Source: Clostridiales bacterium | GTDB taxonomy: Bacteria; Bacillota; Clostridia; Tissierellales; Dethiosulfatibacteraceae | Direction of reading: 5' to 3' | Length of the DNA: 7,635 nucleotides | Assembly (NCBI GenBank): GCA_003539375.1 | Contig: DPPH01000187.1 | Location: 1 to 7,635, forward strand | Part shown: positions 1-6,687 of the stretch, in pieces | Numbering within the stretch: the first letter of the stretch is position 1 | How the letters are laid out: each line of letters begins with the position of its first letter | The notes under the pieces: model-generated | Seen by the model: the letters and a program-made list of their open reading frames with translations, nothing else | What the model was told of the DNA's origin: nothing | The model's database searches: none | Program-made: the position numbers and the translations under genes

Positions 1-20
1 AGTAAGGAAATTTCCTTACT
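1..20 (-). terminator. Probable terminator hairpin after the histidine kinase, possibly bidirectional
   Basis: These bases form a perfect palindrome (arms AGTAAGGA and TCCTTACT around AATT), 9 nt beyond the kinase stop codon. For minus-strand transcription the U-tract would fall outside the window, so it cannot be confirmed. On the plus strand the hairpin is followed directly by CTTTTTTATTT, a convincing U-tract, so it could also end a rightward transcript arriving from beyond the left edge. An A-rich stretch precedes the stem on the minus strand, as in bidirectional terminators between convergent genes. Confidence 0.65.
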
Positions 21-29
21 CTTTTTTAT

Positions 30-1403
30 TTACTTACTCTTAAGAAATTTTAAGTTGAAGATTATGTCATTACCTTTTGTTTCAGCCCATATTCTTCCAC
101 CGTTTATTTCTACGATTTCTTTGCTAATTGCCAGTCCTAATCCAGTACTTTTGCCTTCCTGTCTTGACTCATCCTTTATATACATTCTTTCAAATATACG
201 ATCTAGATCCTCTGGATCAAACTTATCTTTAATTTTATTCTTAAATCTAATATATACGTACCCTTCTTTTGAATCTGTTTCCATAAGAAAATACCCCGGT
301 TTTTTTGCATATTTTACAGCGTTCATTATGAGGTTTTCAAAAAGTCTAACCATTAAAATAGGGTCTGCATATATTTCTAGTTTTTCATTTTTTATATTAG
401 TTTTTAAATCCAATTTATTGAACTTTATTATATAAGCATATTCTTCTTTAATTTGGTTTATGAGTAAATTAACATCTATATGCTGTTTTTCTACTATCAT
501 CTTTTCGCTAGTTATCTTTGAGTATTCGAAAAGTCTCTCTGTAAGTTCTTTTAGCTGCATAGCTTTATTGTAGGAAACCTCAGCATATTCTTTGATTTCG
601 TCTCTACTTTCATTTTTACTGTCTTTTATTAAATTAAGATATCCTATTATAGATGTAAGAGGGCTCCTAAGATCATGGGACATATTTGTTACTAATTCTC
701 TCTTCGACATTTCTACCTTTTCTTCATATTCATTTCTTTCCTTTAATGAATATGCCATGTAGTTAATGTTGCCGGCAAGAGAAGTTAACTCGTCGTTTCC
801 CTTTAAATCTATAAATGTGTCTAAGTTTCCTCCTGATATTTCATCGACTTTTTCAGATATTTCGTTTATATAGTCGATCCTTTTATTTGCAAGCTTAAAA
901 AATACTACTATAAAAAACAAAACTGAAAGAATAATAACAAGCATGGCTATAATTTCTTTTTCAAAATCATTAGATTGATATCTTCCTTCTACAAATACTA
1001 TATGTTTTCTACCGCTAAAATCTAATGTATCGTAAAAAAGAAAGTCTCTTGACTCTAGGTTTTGTATTCCTCCATTGAAAATAATGGACCCATTTTCATC
1101 AGCAATACTAAGGTGGTAAAGATTATTTACTTTTATCCTACTCTCTAAAGTGTTATTGAAGGAATTTATAGGTAAAGCATCTCTACTTCCTTCTATATTT
1201 TCAACTACATTCTCCAGATAGTTCTTAGCTTTTTCTCTTTCATCTAAAAATTTTTCTTCTCTGAACTCAGTGTATAAGTTTTCAGAAAGATAAAACAAAG
1301 ATATTCCTAATGTAAAGCTAAGTATTAAAGCTATAATAAACATACCTAGAAATTCAGTTTTTAAACTTTTTTCTAATTTAATTTTTTTCAACCTTGTAGC
1401 CAA
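30..1403 (-). CDS. VanS-like membrane sensor histidine kinase
   Basis: Sensor kinase of a two-component system, expected to autophosphorylate on His and pass the phosphate to the adjacent response regulator. In the 457-residue reading there is a transmembrane helix at about 20-40, an extracytoplasmic sensor region at about 41-149 and a second helix at about 150-170. A HAMP-like linker follows (about 171-223), then the dimerisation/phosphoacceptor motif SHDLRSPLTS with His243. The ATPase domain has an N box at about 355-366 (FENLIMNAVKYA), an F-box-like RIFERMY at 402-408 and a G2 box STGLGLAI at 419-426. The G1 DxGxG motif is not recognisable (about 387-394 reads FKNKIKDK). The chosen start is TTG at 1403, which overlaps the regulator gene by 26 nt with GGGGAG immediately before it; a second TTG four codons on is an alternative. 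The H-box region resembles VanS kinases, but the sensor region is not diagnostic and the ligand is unknown. Confidence 0.9.
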   Translation of the reverse strand: MATRLKKIKLEKSLKTEFLGMFIIALILSFTLGISLFYLSENLYTEFREEKFLDEREKAKNYLENVVENIEGSRDALPINSFNNTLESRIKVNNLYHLSIADENGSIIFNGGIQNLESRDFLFYDTLDFSGRKHIVFVEGRYQSNDFEKEIIAMLVIILSVLFFIVVFFKLANKRIDYINEISEKVDEISGGNLDTFIDLKGNDELTSLAGNINYMAYSLKERNEYEEKVEMSKRELVTNMSHDLRSPLTSIIGYLNLIKDSKNESRDEIKEYAEVSYNKAMQLKELTERLFEYSKITSEKMIVEKQHIDVNLLINQIKEEYAYIIKFNKLDLKTNIKNEKLEIYADPILMVRLFENLIMNAVKYAKKPGYFLMETDSKEGYVYIRFKNKIKDKFDPEDLDRIFERMYIKDESRQEGKSTGLGLAISKEIVEINGGRIWAETKGNDIIFNLKFLKSK

Positions 1404-2079
1404 CTCCCCAAATAGTCTTTATGTACTTAGGATTCTTATAATCATCTCCAAGTTTTTCTCTTAACTTTCTTATATGCACTGTAACTGTATTATCCGTAAC
1501 AAAAAATTCATCCTGCCATACTCTGTTATATATTTTTTCTATGCTGAAAACTTTACCTTTATTTTCCGCTAAAAGTCTCAATATTTCAAATTCTGTTTTT
1601 GTTAAGTGTACTTCTCTATCTTCGATAAAAACCTGGTGATTATCCTTGTCTATTGTAAGATTTTCTATCTGGATTTTGTTATTATCTTCCTTATCCTGTA
1701 TATTGTCGAATACTCTAACCCTTCTTATATTTGCCTTGACTCTTGCGATTAATTCCAGGGGATTAAATGGTTTTGTAATATAGTCATCCCCACCAGCTGA
1801 AAGTCCCGTAATTTTATCTTGGTCTTCTGTTTTTGCCGTAAGAAAAATTATAGGCATTTTGTGCTTTTCTCTGATTTTCATGCAGGTTTCTGTACCGTTC
1901 ATTTGAGGCATCATAATATCGAGAATTATCAAGTCGATTTTGTTATTATCTGTGATTTTTATGGCTTCTTCACCATTTTCCGCCGTAAACACATTGTAAT
2001 TCTCGTTTTTCAGGTATATTTTTATCATATTTCTGATATCTTTATCGTCATCTACTATTAATATATTTTCTTTACTCAT
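1378..2079 (-). CDS. OmpR/PhoB-family response regulator, VanR-like
   Basis: DNA-binding transcription factor of 233 residues, the usual length for the family. The receiver domain (about 4-118) has the acidic pocket D10/D11, phosphoacceptor D54 in LILDIMMP, T81 in FLTAK and K103 in ITKPF. A winged-helix effector domain (about 136-231) has the family signatures TKTEFEILRLL, TVTVHIRKLREKLG and a C-terminal IWGVGYK. The receiver stretch DDYITKPFNPLELIARVKA and the ending NPKYIKTIWGVGYK closely match what I recall of VanR. This places it in the VanR-like subgroup but does not show a role in glycopeptide resistance: no vanH/A/X-type gene is present here. It is the first gene of a two-gene unit with the kinase, behind its own ribosome site and downstream of the ftsH terminator. 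Its target genes are not identifiable from the window. Confidence 0.95.
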   Translation of the reverse strand: MSKENILIVDDDKDIRNMIKIYLKNENYNVFTAENGEEAIKITDNNKIDLIILDIMMPQMNGTETCMKIREKHKMPIIFLTAKTEDQDKITGLSAGGDDYITKPFNPLELIARVKANIRRVRVFDNIQDKEDNNKIQIENLTIDKDNHQVFIEDREVHLTKTEFEILRLLAENKGKVFSIEKIYNRVWQDEFFVTDNTVTVHIRKLREKLGDDYKNPKYIKTIWGVGYKVEKN

Positions 2080-2084
2080 AAAGT

Positions 2085-2090
2085 CCTCTC
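2085..2090 (-). promoter_or_regulatory. Ribosome binding site of the response regulator gene
   Basis: GAGAGG lies 5 nt before the ATG at 2079 and supports that start, which also gives the normal receiver-domain N-terminus (MSKENILIVDDD). Confidence 0.8.
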
Positions 2091-2097
2091 TTTCTAA

Positions 2098-2122
2098 GTA
2101 TAATATATAACAAAATATTATA
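2098..2122 (-). promoter_or_regulatory. Candidate promoter/operator region of the two-component operon
   Basis: The gap between the ftsH terminator and the regulator gene is almost pure A/T. On the minus strand it contains a perfect TATAAT hexamer at 2117-2122, but no good -35 box at the expected distance, so the promoter call is weak. TATACT at 2097-2102 is an alternative -10. Two inverted 8-bp arms, TATAATAT (2115-2122) and ATATTATA (2099-2106), flank an 8-nt spacer and overlap both candidate -10 boxes. The arms could be an autoregulatory site for the VanR-like protein, or chance symmetry in AT-rich DNA. Confidence 0.3.
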
Positions 2123-2160
2123 TATTTGCTTAATAAATAATAAAAAATTTATGAATATAT

Positions 2161-2190
2161 AAAAAAGTCTTGGAATTTCACCAAGACTTT
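2161..2190 (-). terminator. Rho-independent terminator of ftsH
   Basis: Three nt after the ftsH stop codon there is a perfect 10-bp stem, AAAGTCTTGG / CCAAGACTTT, with a 7-nt loop. On the minus strand the stem runs into TTTTTT. It separates ftsH from the two-component operon. The A-rich flank on the other side makes it fairly symmetrical, but no plus-strand gene feeds into it. Confidence 0.9.
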
Positions 2191-2193
2191 GTT

Positions 2194-4011
2194 TTATGCT
2201 TCTGCTATTATTTCATTAAACTGTTCGGCATCTAAGGTTTCTTTTTCAAGTAATGCCTCAGCAACCTTGTGTAATTTATCCATATTTTCTTTAAGTAGAT
2301 TTTCAGCCTTGTAGTATGCTTTATCTATGATAGATCTCATTTCATTATCTATTTTTGCAGCTACTTCTTCTGAATAGTTTTTACTCTTTGAGAAATCTCT
2401 TCCCAAGAATACTTCATCTTCATCACTACCATATGTCATTGGTCCTAATTCATCACTCATACCGTAGTGAGTTACCATTCCTCTAGCTATTTTTGTAGCT
2501 CTCTGGATGTCATTGGATGCTCCTGTACTTATATCATCAAGTACAAGCTTCTCAGCAACTCTTCCCCCCAATAAGTGTACTAGGGTTTCTTCCATTTCCG
2601 TTTTAGATCTATAGTATTTATCTTCCTTAGGTAGTATCATAGTGAATCCACCTGCTCTACCTCTAGGAATAATTGATATCATGTGAACTGGATCTGTATT
2701 TGGAAGCATTGTAGCAACTAAAGCATGTCCTGCCTCGTGATAAGCTGTCAGCCTCTTTTCTTTTTCACTTATTACCTTACTTCTCTTTTCCGGACCAGCT
2801 ATTACCTTAGTTATTGATTCTTCAATAACTTCCATTGGTATTTTTTCTAAATCATTTCTAGCAGCTAATAATGCTGCTTCGTTTAGTAAATTTTCCAAGT
2901 CTGCCGGTGTAAACCCTGGGGTTCTCCTAGCAATGATTTCCAGATCTACATCTTCTGCTAAAGGTTTATTCTTTGCATGAACTTTTAAAATAGCCTGTCT
3001 ACCGTTTATATCTGGAATTCCTATATGAACCTGTCTGTCAAATCTACCAGGTCTAAGTATAGCAGGGTCTAAAATGTCTGGTCTATTAGTAGCAGCTATC
3101 ATTATGATTCCTTCATTAACTCCAAAACCATCCATTTCTACAAGTAACTGATTTAAAGTTTGCTCTCTTTCATCATGTCCGCCTCCTAAGCCAGCTCCTC
3201 TTTTTCTACCTACTGCATCTATTTCGTCTATAAATATTATACAAGGTGCATTTTTCTTTGCCTGCTCAAATAAATCTCTTACCCTAGATGCTCCAACACC
3301 AACAAACATCTCGACAAAATCAGAACCACTTATACTGAAAAATGGTACTCCTGCTTCTCCAGCCACAGCTTTTGATAAGTAAGTTTTTCCTGTTCCTGGA
3401 GGCCCCACCATTAGTACTCCTTTAGGTATTCTAGCCCCAAGTTTAGTGAATTTCTTGTGATCTTTTAAGAAATCAACTATTTCAGTCATTTCTTCCTTTT
3501 CTTCATCTAATCCTGCTACCTGGTCGAAGGTAATTCTCTTCTTAGGATCGTCTTCATGAAGTTTAGCCTTGCTTTTTCCGAAGGACATAACTTTTCCTCC
3601 GCCTCCACCTTGGGATTGGTTCATAAATACAAACCAGAAAATAGCAAATAATGCTATCATACCTATAGTTGGTAGTAGTTGTATATAAAATGGTGTTTCC
3701 GGAACGGGTTCACCTTCCATTGTTACTACTCCTGCTTCTACATCCGCTGCCAAATACCTATTGTAGATATCCGAAAGCATAACTATATTAGGCACATAGG
3801 ATTTGAATTGTGTACCGTCCTTAAGGGTTCCTTCCACTTGATTTTCTATAAAGTTTATGCTGCTTATATTTTTGTTCTGAAGCTGTACTATTAGTTCCGA
3901 AAATGATATTTCTTTCGGTTCAACTCCAGTATTAGACATCAAACTCACTATCAGTAGTATAACTATGAAAATAGCTATATATAGACCGATGCCTTTTGCG
4001 AATTTCTTCAT
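2194..4011 (-). CDS. ftsH: ATP-dependent zinc metalloprotease FtsH
   Basis: Membrane-anchored AAA+ protease that extracts and degrades misfolded or short-lived membrane and cytosolic proteins, acting as a hexamer at the inner face of the membrane. The 605 residues fit a compact Bacillota FtsH. A transmembrane helix at about 8-25 is followed by an external FtsH domain (about 32-105), a second helix (about 110-130) and a glycine-rich linker (135-139). The AAA+ module has Walker A GPPGTGKT (203-210), the pore loop FVG (236-238), Walker B IIFIDEIDA (258-266) and a second region of homology around NRPDILDPAILRPGRFDRQ (309-327). The protease domain has HEAGH (425-429) as zinc and catalytic residues, with D501 in TGASND the likely third zinc ligand. 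All key residues are present. It lies 93 nt after hpt, with its own promoter and a strong terminator. The ATG at 4011 has GAGGAGGA just upstream. Confidence 0.99.
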   Translation of the reverse strand: MKKFAKGIGLYIAIFIVILLIVSLMSNTGVEPKEISFSELIVQLQNKNISSINFIENQVEGTLKDGTQFKSYVPNIVMLSDIYNRYLAADVEAGVVTMEGEPVPETPFYIQLLPTIGMIALFAIFWFVFMNQSQGGGGGKVMSFGKSKAKLHEDDPKKRITFDQVAGLDEEKEEMTEIVDFLKDHKKFTKLGARIPKGVLMVGPPGTGKTYLSKAVAGEAGVPFFSISGSDFVEMFVGVGASRVRDLFEQAKKNAPCIIFIDEIDAVGRKRGAGLGGGHDEREQTLNQLLVEMDGFGVNEGIIMIAATNRPDILDPAILRPGRFDRQVHIGIPDINGRQAILKVHAKNKPLAEDVDLEIIARRTPGFTPADLENLLNEAALLAARNDLEKIPMEVIEESITKVIAGPEKRSKVISEKEKRLTAYHEAGHALVATMLPNTDPVHMISIIPRGRAGGFTMILPKEDKYYRSKTEMEETLVHLLGGRVAEKLVLDDISTGASNDIQRATKIARGMVTHYGMSDELGPMTYGSDEDEVFLGRDFSKSKNYSEEVAAKIDNEMRSIIDKAYYKAENLLKENMDKLHKVAEALLEKETLDAEQFNEIIAEA

Positions 4012-4015
4012 TTAG

Positions 4016-4023
4016 TCCTCCTC
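4016..4023 (-). promoter_or_regulatory. Ribosome binding site of ftsH
   Basis: GAGGAGGA precedes the ATG at 4011 by 4 nt. It is the strongest Shine-Dalgarno sequence in the window and fixes the ftsH start. Confidence 0.85.
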
Positions 4024-4072
4024 GCTAAGTTATATGTAATTATTATGTTATTTACTTTCTCACTAATTTTTT

Positions 4073-4101
4073 ATTGTAACACAATAATTATATGCTTTCA
4101 A
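4073..4101 (-). promoter_or_regulatory. Sigma-A-type promoter of ftsH, extended -10
   Basis: On the minus strand, TTGAAA (4096-4101) is followed after exactly 17 nt by TACAAT (4073-4078), preceded by TGT, giving an extended -10 (TGnTACAAT). It begins a few bases past the hpt stop and predicts a leader of roughly 55 nt before the ftsH ATG. No CtsR tandem heptamer or HrcA/CIRCE inverted repeat is visible, so a classic heat-shock operator is not supported. Confidence 0.75.
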
Positions 4102-4104
4102 TAA

Positions 4105-4647
4105 TTATTGGTATACTTCCTCTTTCAAGACAAAAATATGAGGTACATTTCTATATTTTTCTGCATAGTCAAGACCATATCCTACAACAAATTCATCTTT
4201 AATTTCAAATCCAACGTATTTTGTGTCTACATCTGTTTTTCTTCCTGTTGGTTTATCAAGTAGAGTACATATTTCTATAGATTTTGGATCTCTTGATTCT
4301 AGGTTATCTAATAAATATGCCAAAGTAAGTCCTGAATCTATTATATCTTCAACTATAAGTACATCTTTACCTTCTATGCTATCATCCAGGTCTTTAATAA
4401 TCTTTACAACCCCTGATGATTTAGTTGAATTTCCATAACTTGATACTGCCATAAAGTCTATTGCTAAAGGTACTTTTATCTCTTTTATCAAGTCGGAAAC
4501 GAACATTATCGCTCCTTTTAACACGCAAATCACTACGAGATCTTTTCCCTTGTAATCTTCTGTTATCATTTTACCTAATTCTTTTACTTTATCTTTAATT
4601 TCTTGCTCGCTTATCATTACTTCTTTTGTTATTTTTTCTAGATTCAT
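4105..4647 (-). CDS. hpt: Hypoxanthine phosphoribosyltransferase
   Basis: Cytosolic purine-salvage enzyme that transfers phosphoribose from PRPP to hypoxanthine (and usually guanine), giving IMP or GMP. At 180 residues it is the normal bacterial length. Visible motifs are the LKG loop (43-45) that contacts pyrophosphate and the flexible-loop SSYG (69-72). The PRPP signature VLIVEDIIDSGLTL spans 96-109, with E100/D101 and the catalytic base D104. DKP at 131-133 carries the base-contacting Lys132, and FVVGYGLDYAEKYRNVP (153-169) contains the Mg-binding D160. The start ATG is 1 nt after the tilS stop, and its GGAGG sits inside the final tilS codons, so the two are probably translationally coupled on one mRNA. 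The tilS-hpt-ftsH order is a long-conserved Bacillota arrangement, which supports the call. No clear terminator follows, so some readthrough into ftsH is likely. Confidence 0.98.
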   Translation of the reverse strand: MNLEKITKEVMISEQEIKDKVKELGKMITEDYKGKDLVVICVLKGAIMFVSDLIKEIKVPLAIDFMAVSSYGNSTKSSGVVKIIKDLDDSIEGKDVLIVEDIIDSGLTLAYLLDNLESRDPKSIEICTLLDKPTGRKTDVDTKYVGFEIKDEFVVGYGLDYAEKYRNVPHIFVLKEEVYQ

Positions 4648-4648
4648 T

Positions 4649-6025
4649 CTATACCTCCACTATTTCAATTTTTATTGTTTTTGATGTTTTTTCAGTTATT
4701 CGATATTTGTGATTCATCCTGTAACCTGCAATCCATATTATATTTTCGTCATCACAAATCAAAGGTATTTCGTCCCTTAATCTTACAGGTATTTTTTCAT
4801 CTATAAAATAATCTTTAACTTTTTTGTTTCCTTTCATACCTAAGGGTTGAAATTTATCTCCACTTTTTCTGTTTCTAACCTTTAACTGTCCCTGTACTTT
4901 TTCTGAATCTATAAGGATTGAATTTGTGTTGTTATTTATCTTATTGTTACCATGTTTAGATATTTTTATACCTTTATTTATTTCTTCGATATAATTTATG
5001 CCTACTTCTAAATTATACATATAATTCTTAATTTTATCTTTATTTCTTATAATTAATTTTTCGTAGGATATTTCTCCAATTATATTATCTCCCAAATCCA
5101 CAGTCTTACCTGTTTGTTTTTTACCTGCAAACCTATCTAAATAATCTATATGCTTTCGTTCTACATCTACTTTATTACCCTTTATTATTTCAATAGAATT
5201 TCTAAGTATTCTACTTCTTATTCCTTTCGAAAATTCCAACAATTTATCAATATCCAATATGATTTTTTCTTTATCCCTTGATATAAGGCATCCTTTAAAG
5301 TCTAATTGGACCTGGTCTCTTATTATATTATAATCGTCTTTCATATTTTCAGACATTCTAAAAAGAGTATCTCGCAAATTTTTATTGAAGTTTTTTTCTA
5401 TGTAGGGTATTAGTTCCAGACGTATTTTATTTCTTCCGTAGATTGGTTGTTCGTTTGTTTTGTCTATACAATATTCTAAATTGTTTTTATTTAGATACTT
5501 TAATATTTCTTCCTTGTCAATATTTAGTATGGGTCTTATTATATTATCCTGCTTATAATCCATACCTGTGAGTCCCTCTATCCCGGTGCCTCGGATAACT
5601 CTTTGAAGAAGAGTTTCAGCCTGGTCATTTTTATTGTGAGCTGTAGCTATTAAACCTCCTCCAAGTTCCTCCAGAATTTCATTAAAAAATCCGTATCTAA
5701 TTTCTCTTCCAGCTTCTTCTTCGGTTATTTTTTTCTCTTTTGCTAATATAGAAGCATTTTGCCTTTTTATATATAGTTTTATACCTTTGTCTTCACACAA
5801 CTGTCTTACAAAATCTTCGTCCTTATATGCATCATCACCTCTGTATAGGTGATTAATATGGGACGCATAAATTTGAAAGTCCAAGGAATTTTGAATTTTA
5901 ATCAAAGCATGTAGAAGCATAACAGAATCCGGTCCACCGGACAATCCGATTAATATGCTGTCTTTTTCTTTTATTAGGTTGTATTTTTTTATGTTATTTT
6001 CTACCTTTTGTATAGTCTTACTCAT
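4649..6025 (-). CDS. tilS: tRNA(Ile)-lysidine synthase
   Basis: Essential cytosolic tRNA-modifying enzyme. It uses ATP and lysine to convert C34 of the CAU-anticodon tRNA-Ile to lysidine, so that the tRNA reads AUA and is charged with isoleucine. AUA is a frequent codon in an AT-rich genome such as this one. The 458 residues show the N-type PP-loop SGGPDS (29-34), HINHLYRG (56-63), ATAHNKNDQAET (127-138), RGTGIEGLTGM (145-155) and DKTNEQPIYGRNKIR (188-202). A central linker domain follows, then the TilS C-terminal domain (about 380-455; KVRNRKSGDKFQPLGMKG). In the DDQAE-type motif the first Asp is Asn133, a variant I believe occurs in other TilS proteins. The ATG at 6025 has AGGAAG upstream. 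The gene has its own promoter and is followed by hpt after 1 nt. Confidence 0.98.
   Translation of the reverse strand: MSKTIQKVENNIKKYNLIKEKDSILIGLSGGPDSVMLLHALIKIQNSLDFQIYASHINHLYRGDDAYKDEDFVRQLCEDKGIKLYIKRQNASILAKEKKITEEEAGREIRYGFFNEILEELGGGLIATAHNKNDQAETLLQRVIRGTGIEGLTGMDYKQDNIIRPILNIDKEEILKYLNKNNLEYCIDKTNEQPIYGRNKIRLELIPYIEKNFNKNLRDTLFRMSENMKDDYNIIRDQVQLDFKGCLISRDKEKIILDIDKLLEFSKGIRSRILRNSIEIIKGNKVDVERKHIDYLDRFAGKKQTGKTVDLGDNIIGEISYEKLIIRNKDKIKNYMYNLEVGINYIEEINKGIKISKHGNNKINNNTNSILIDSEKVQGQLKVRNRKSGDKFQPLGMKGNKKVKDYFIDEKIPVRLRDEIPLICDDENIIWIAGYRMNHKYRITEKTSKTIKIEIVEV
4654..4658 (-). promoter_or_regulatory. Ribosome binding site of hpt, inside the end of tilS
   Basis: GGAGG lies 6 nt before the hpt ATG at 4647 and is encoded within the last sense codons of tilS. 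This arrangement favours translational coupling. Confidence 0.8.
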
Positions 6026-6031
6026 TTTTCA

Positions 6032-6037
6032 CTTCCT
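6032..6037 (-). promoter_or_regulatory. Ribosome binding site of tilS
   Basis: AGGAAG ends 6 nt before the ATG at 6025, supporting that start and the usual short TilS N-terminus ahead of the PP-loop. Confidence 0.7.
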
Positions 6038-6045
6038 GAATTTTT

Positions 6046-6074
6046 ATTCTAACATTAATCTTTAATATTTACAA
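6046..6074 (-). promoter_or_regulatory. Sigma-A-type promoter of tilS-hpt, extended -10
   Basis: On the minus strand, TTGTAA (6069-6074) and TAGAAT (6046-6051) are separated by exactly 17 nt, and TGT stands directly before the -10 (TGnTAGAAT). It lies between the upstream terminator and the tilS ribosome site, so tilS-hpt is a separate transcription unit from the cyclo-ligase gene. The leader would be short, about 13-15 nt. Confidence 0.75.
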
Positions 6075-6089
6075 TGAGTATATATTAAC

Positions 6090-6117
6090 AAAAATGCAGA
6101 TGTTATTCTGCATTTTT
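6090..6117 (-). terminator. Hairpin terminator overlapping the end of the cyclo-ligase gene
   Basis: An 11-bp perfect inverted repeat, AAAAATGCAGA / TCTGCATTTTT, has a 6-nt loop. On the minus strand the 3' arm ends in TTTTT, so the U-tract is partly inside the stem. The 5' arm is made by the last sense codons of the cyclo-ligase gene and its TAA stop lies in the loop (6103-6105). Confidence 0.8.
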
Positions 6118-6678
6118 ATATATGTTTTCTTCTGTTATTATATAATCCATTTTTACATCATAATCATCATAAGGAATCTCTTCAAGCACCTGGTATTCAT
6201 AAGCTATCGCCATGTTTTTAGAGTCTTTTTTTGTTTTTGCTAGATATCTATCGTAATATCCTTTACCAAAACCTATCCTGTTCATATTCTTATCAAAAGC
6301 TAGACCGGGAACTATAGTCAAATCAATATCTTCTTCCTGCACTGCTGTAATTTTGTCTTTTTTTGGCTCCAGATATCCATAACTACTTACTTCCAGATCT
6401 TCTTCTATGTTTTTTAGAAGGGTAGGTATAATTTCATAGGTATCTTTAACAGTATAGGGTACTACTACTTTTTTACCCATATCCATGGCTTTATCAATTA
6501 GGTCAAAGGTGTAAACTTCATTGTCGAAGCTTAAGAAAACCATAAGATTTTTTGACTTCTTAAATTCTTCTGTATTCATGACTTTTTCAATTATTGTTTT
6601 ACTTTTGCGATTGACTTCCTGTTCCGACATACTTTTTCTTCTCTTTGACATTATATTCCTTACTTCTTTTTTATCCAT
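6103..6678 (-). CDS. fau: 5-formyltetrahydrofolate cyclo-ligase
   Basis: Cytosolic folate enzyme (5,10-methenyltetrahydrofolate synthetase). It uses ATP to convert 5-formyl-THF to 5,10-methenyl-THF, returning this dead-end folate to one-carbon metabolism. The 191 residues match the family length. Visible features are the Lys/Arg-rich N-terminus (MDKKEVRNIMSKRRK) expected at the ATP site, FLSFDNEVYT with E54 in the substrate-site position, PGLAFD (124-129) and the signature IGFGKGYYDRYL (135-146). I chose the ATG at 6678 because GAGGTG lies just before it. A GTG at 6684 would extend the protein by two residues, but it is itself part of that Shine-Dalgarno sequence. The upstream gene ends at 6686, only 7 nt away, with its TGA also inside the ribosome site, so the two genes are probably co-transcribed and coupled. 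Its last codons form one arm of the terminator. Confidence 0.95.
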   Translation of the reverse strand: MDKKEVRNIMSKRRKSMSEQEVNRKSKTIIEKVMNTEEFKKSKNLMVFLSFDNEVYTFDLIDKAMDMGKKVVVPYTVKDTYEIIPTLLKNIEEDLEVSSYGYLEPKKDKITAVQEEDIDLTIVPGLAFDKNMNRIGFGKGYYDRYLAKTKKDSKNMAIAYEYQVLEEIPYDDYDVKMDYIITEENIYKNAE

Positions 6679-6681
6679 AAA

Positions 6682-6687
6682 CACCTC
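6682..6687 (-). promoter_or_regulatory. Ribosome binding site deciding the cyclo-ligase start
   Basis: GAGGTG (core GAGG at 6684-6687, 5 nt before the ATG at 6678) overlaps the TGA stop of the preceding gene (6686-6688). Its GTG would be the longer alternative start, which is therefore unlikely. Confidence 0.75.

Noticed and set aside
55..435. A 126-residue plus-strand open frame opposite the histidine kinase.
   Set aside because: It is fully antisense to the conserved ATPase domain of the kinase, has no ribosome site or promoter, and its hydrophobic, Ser/Ile/Leu-rich composition is what the complement of AT-rich coding DNA gives.
30..2079. A glycopeptide-resistance (van) locus, suggested by the VanR/VanS-like pair.
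   Set aside because: No vanH, ligase, vanX, vanY or vanZ-type gene is present, and VanRS-like pairs are common in clostridia without resistance. The neighbour on the other side is the ftsH housekeeping cluster.
4024..4104. A riboswitch or structured leader ahead of ftsH.
   Set aside because: The leader is short and AT-rich, with no strong stem or known aptamer core. A promoter and ribosome site account for it.
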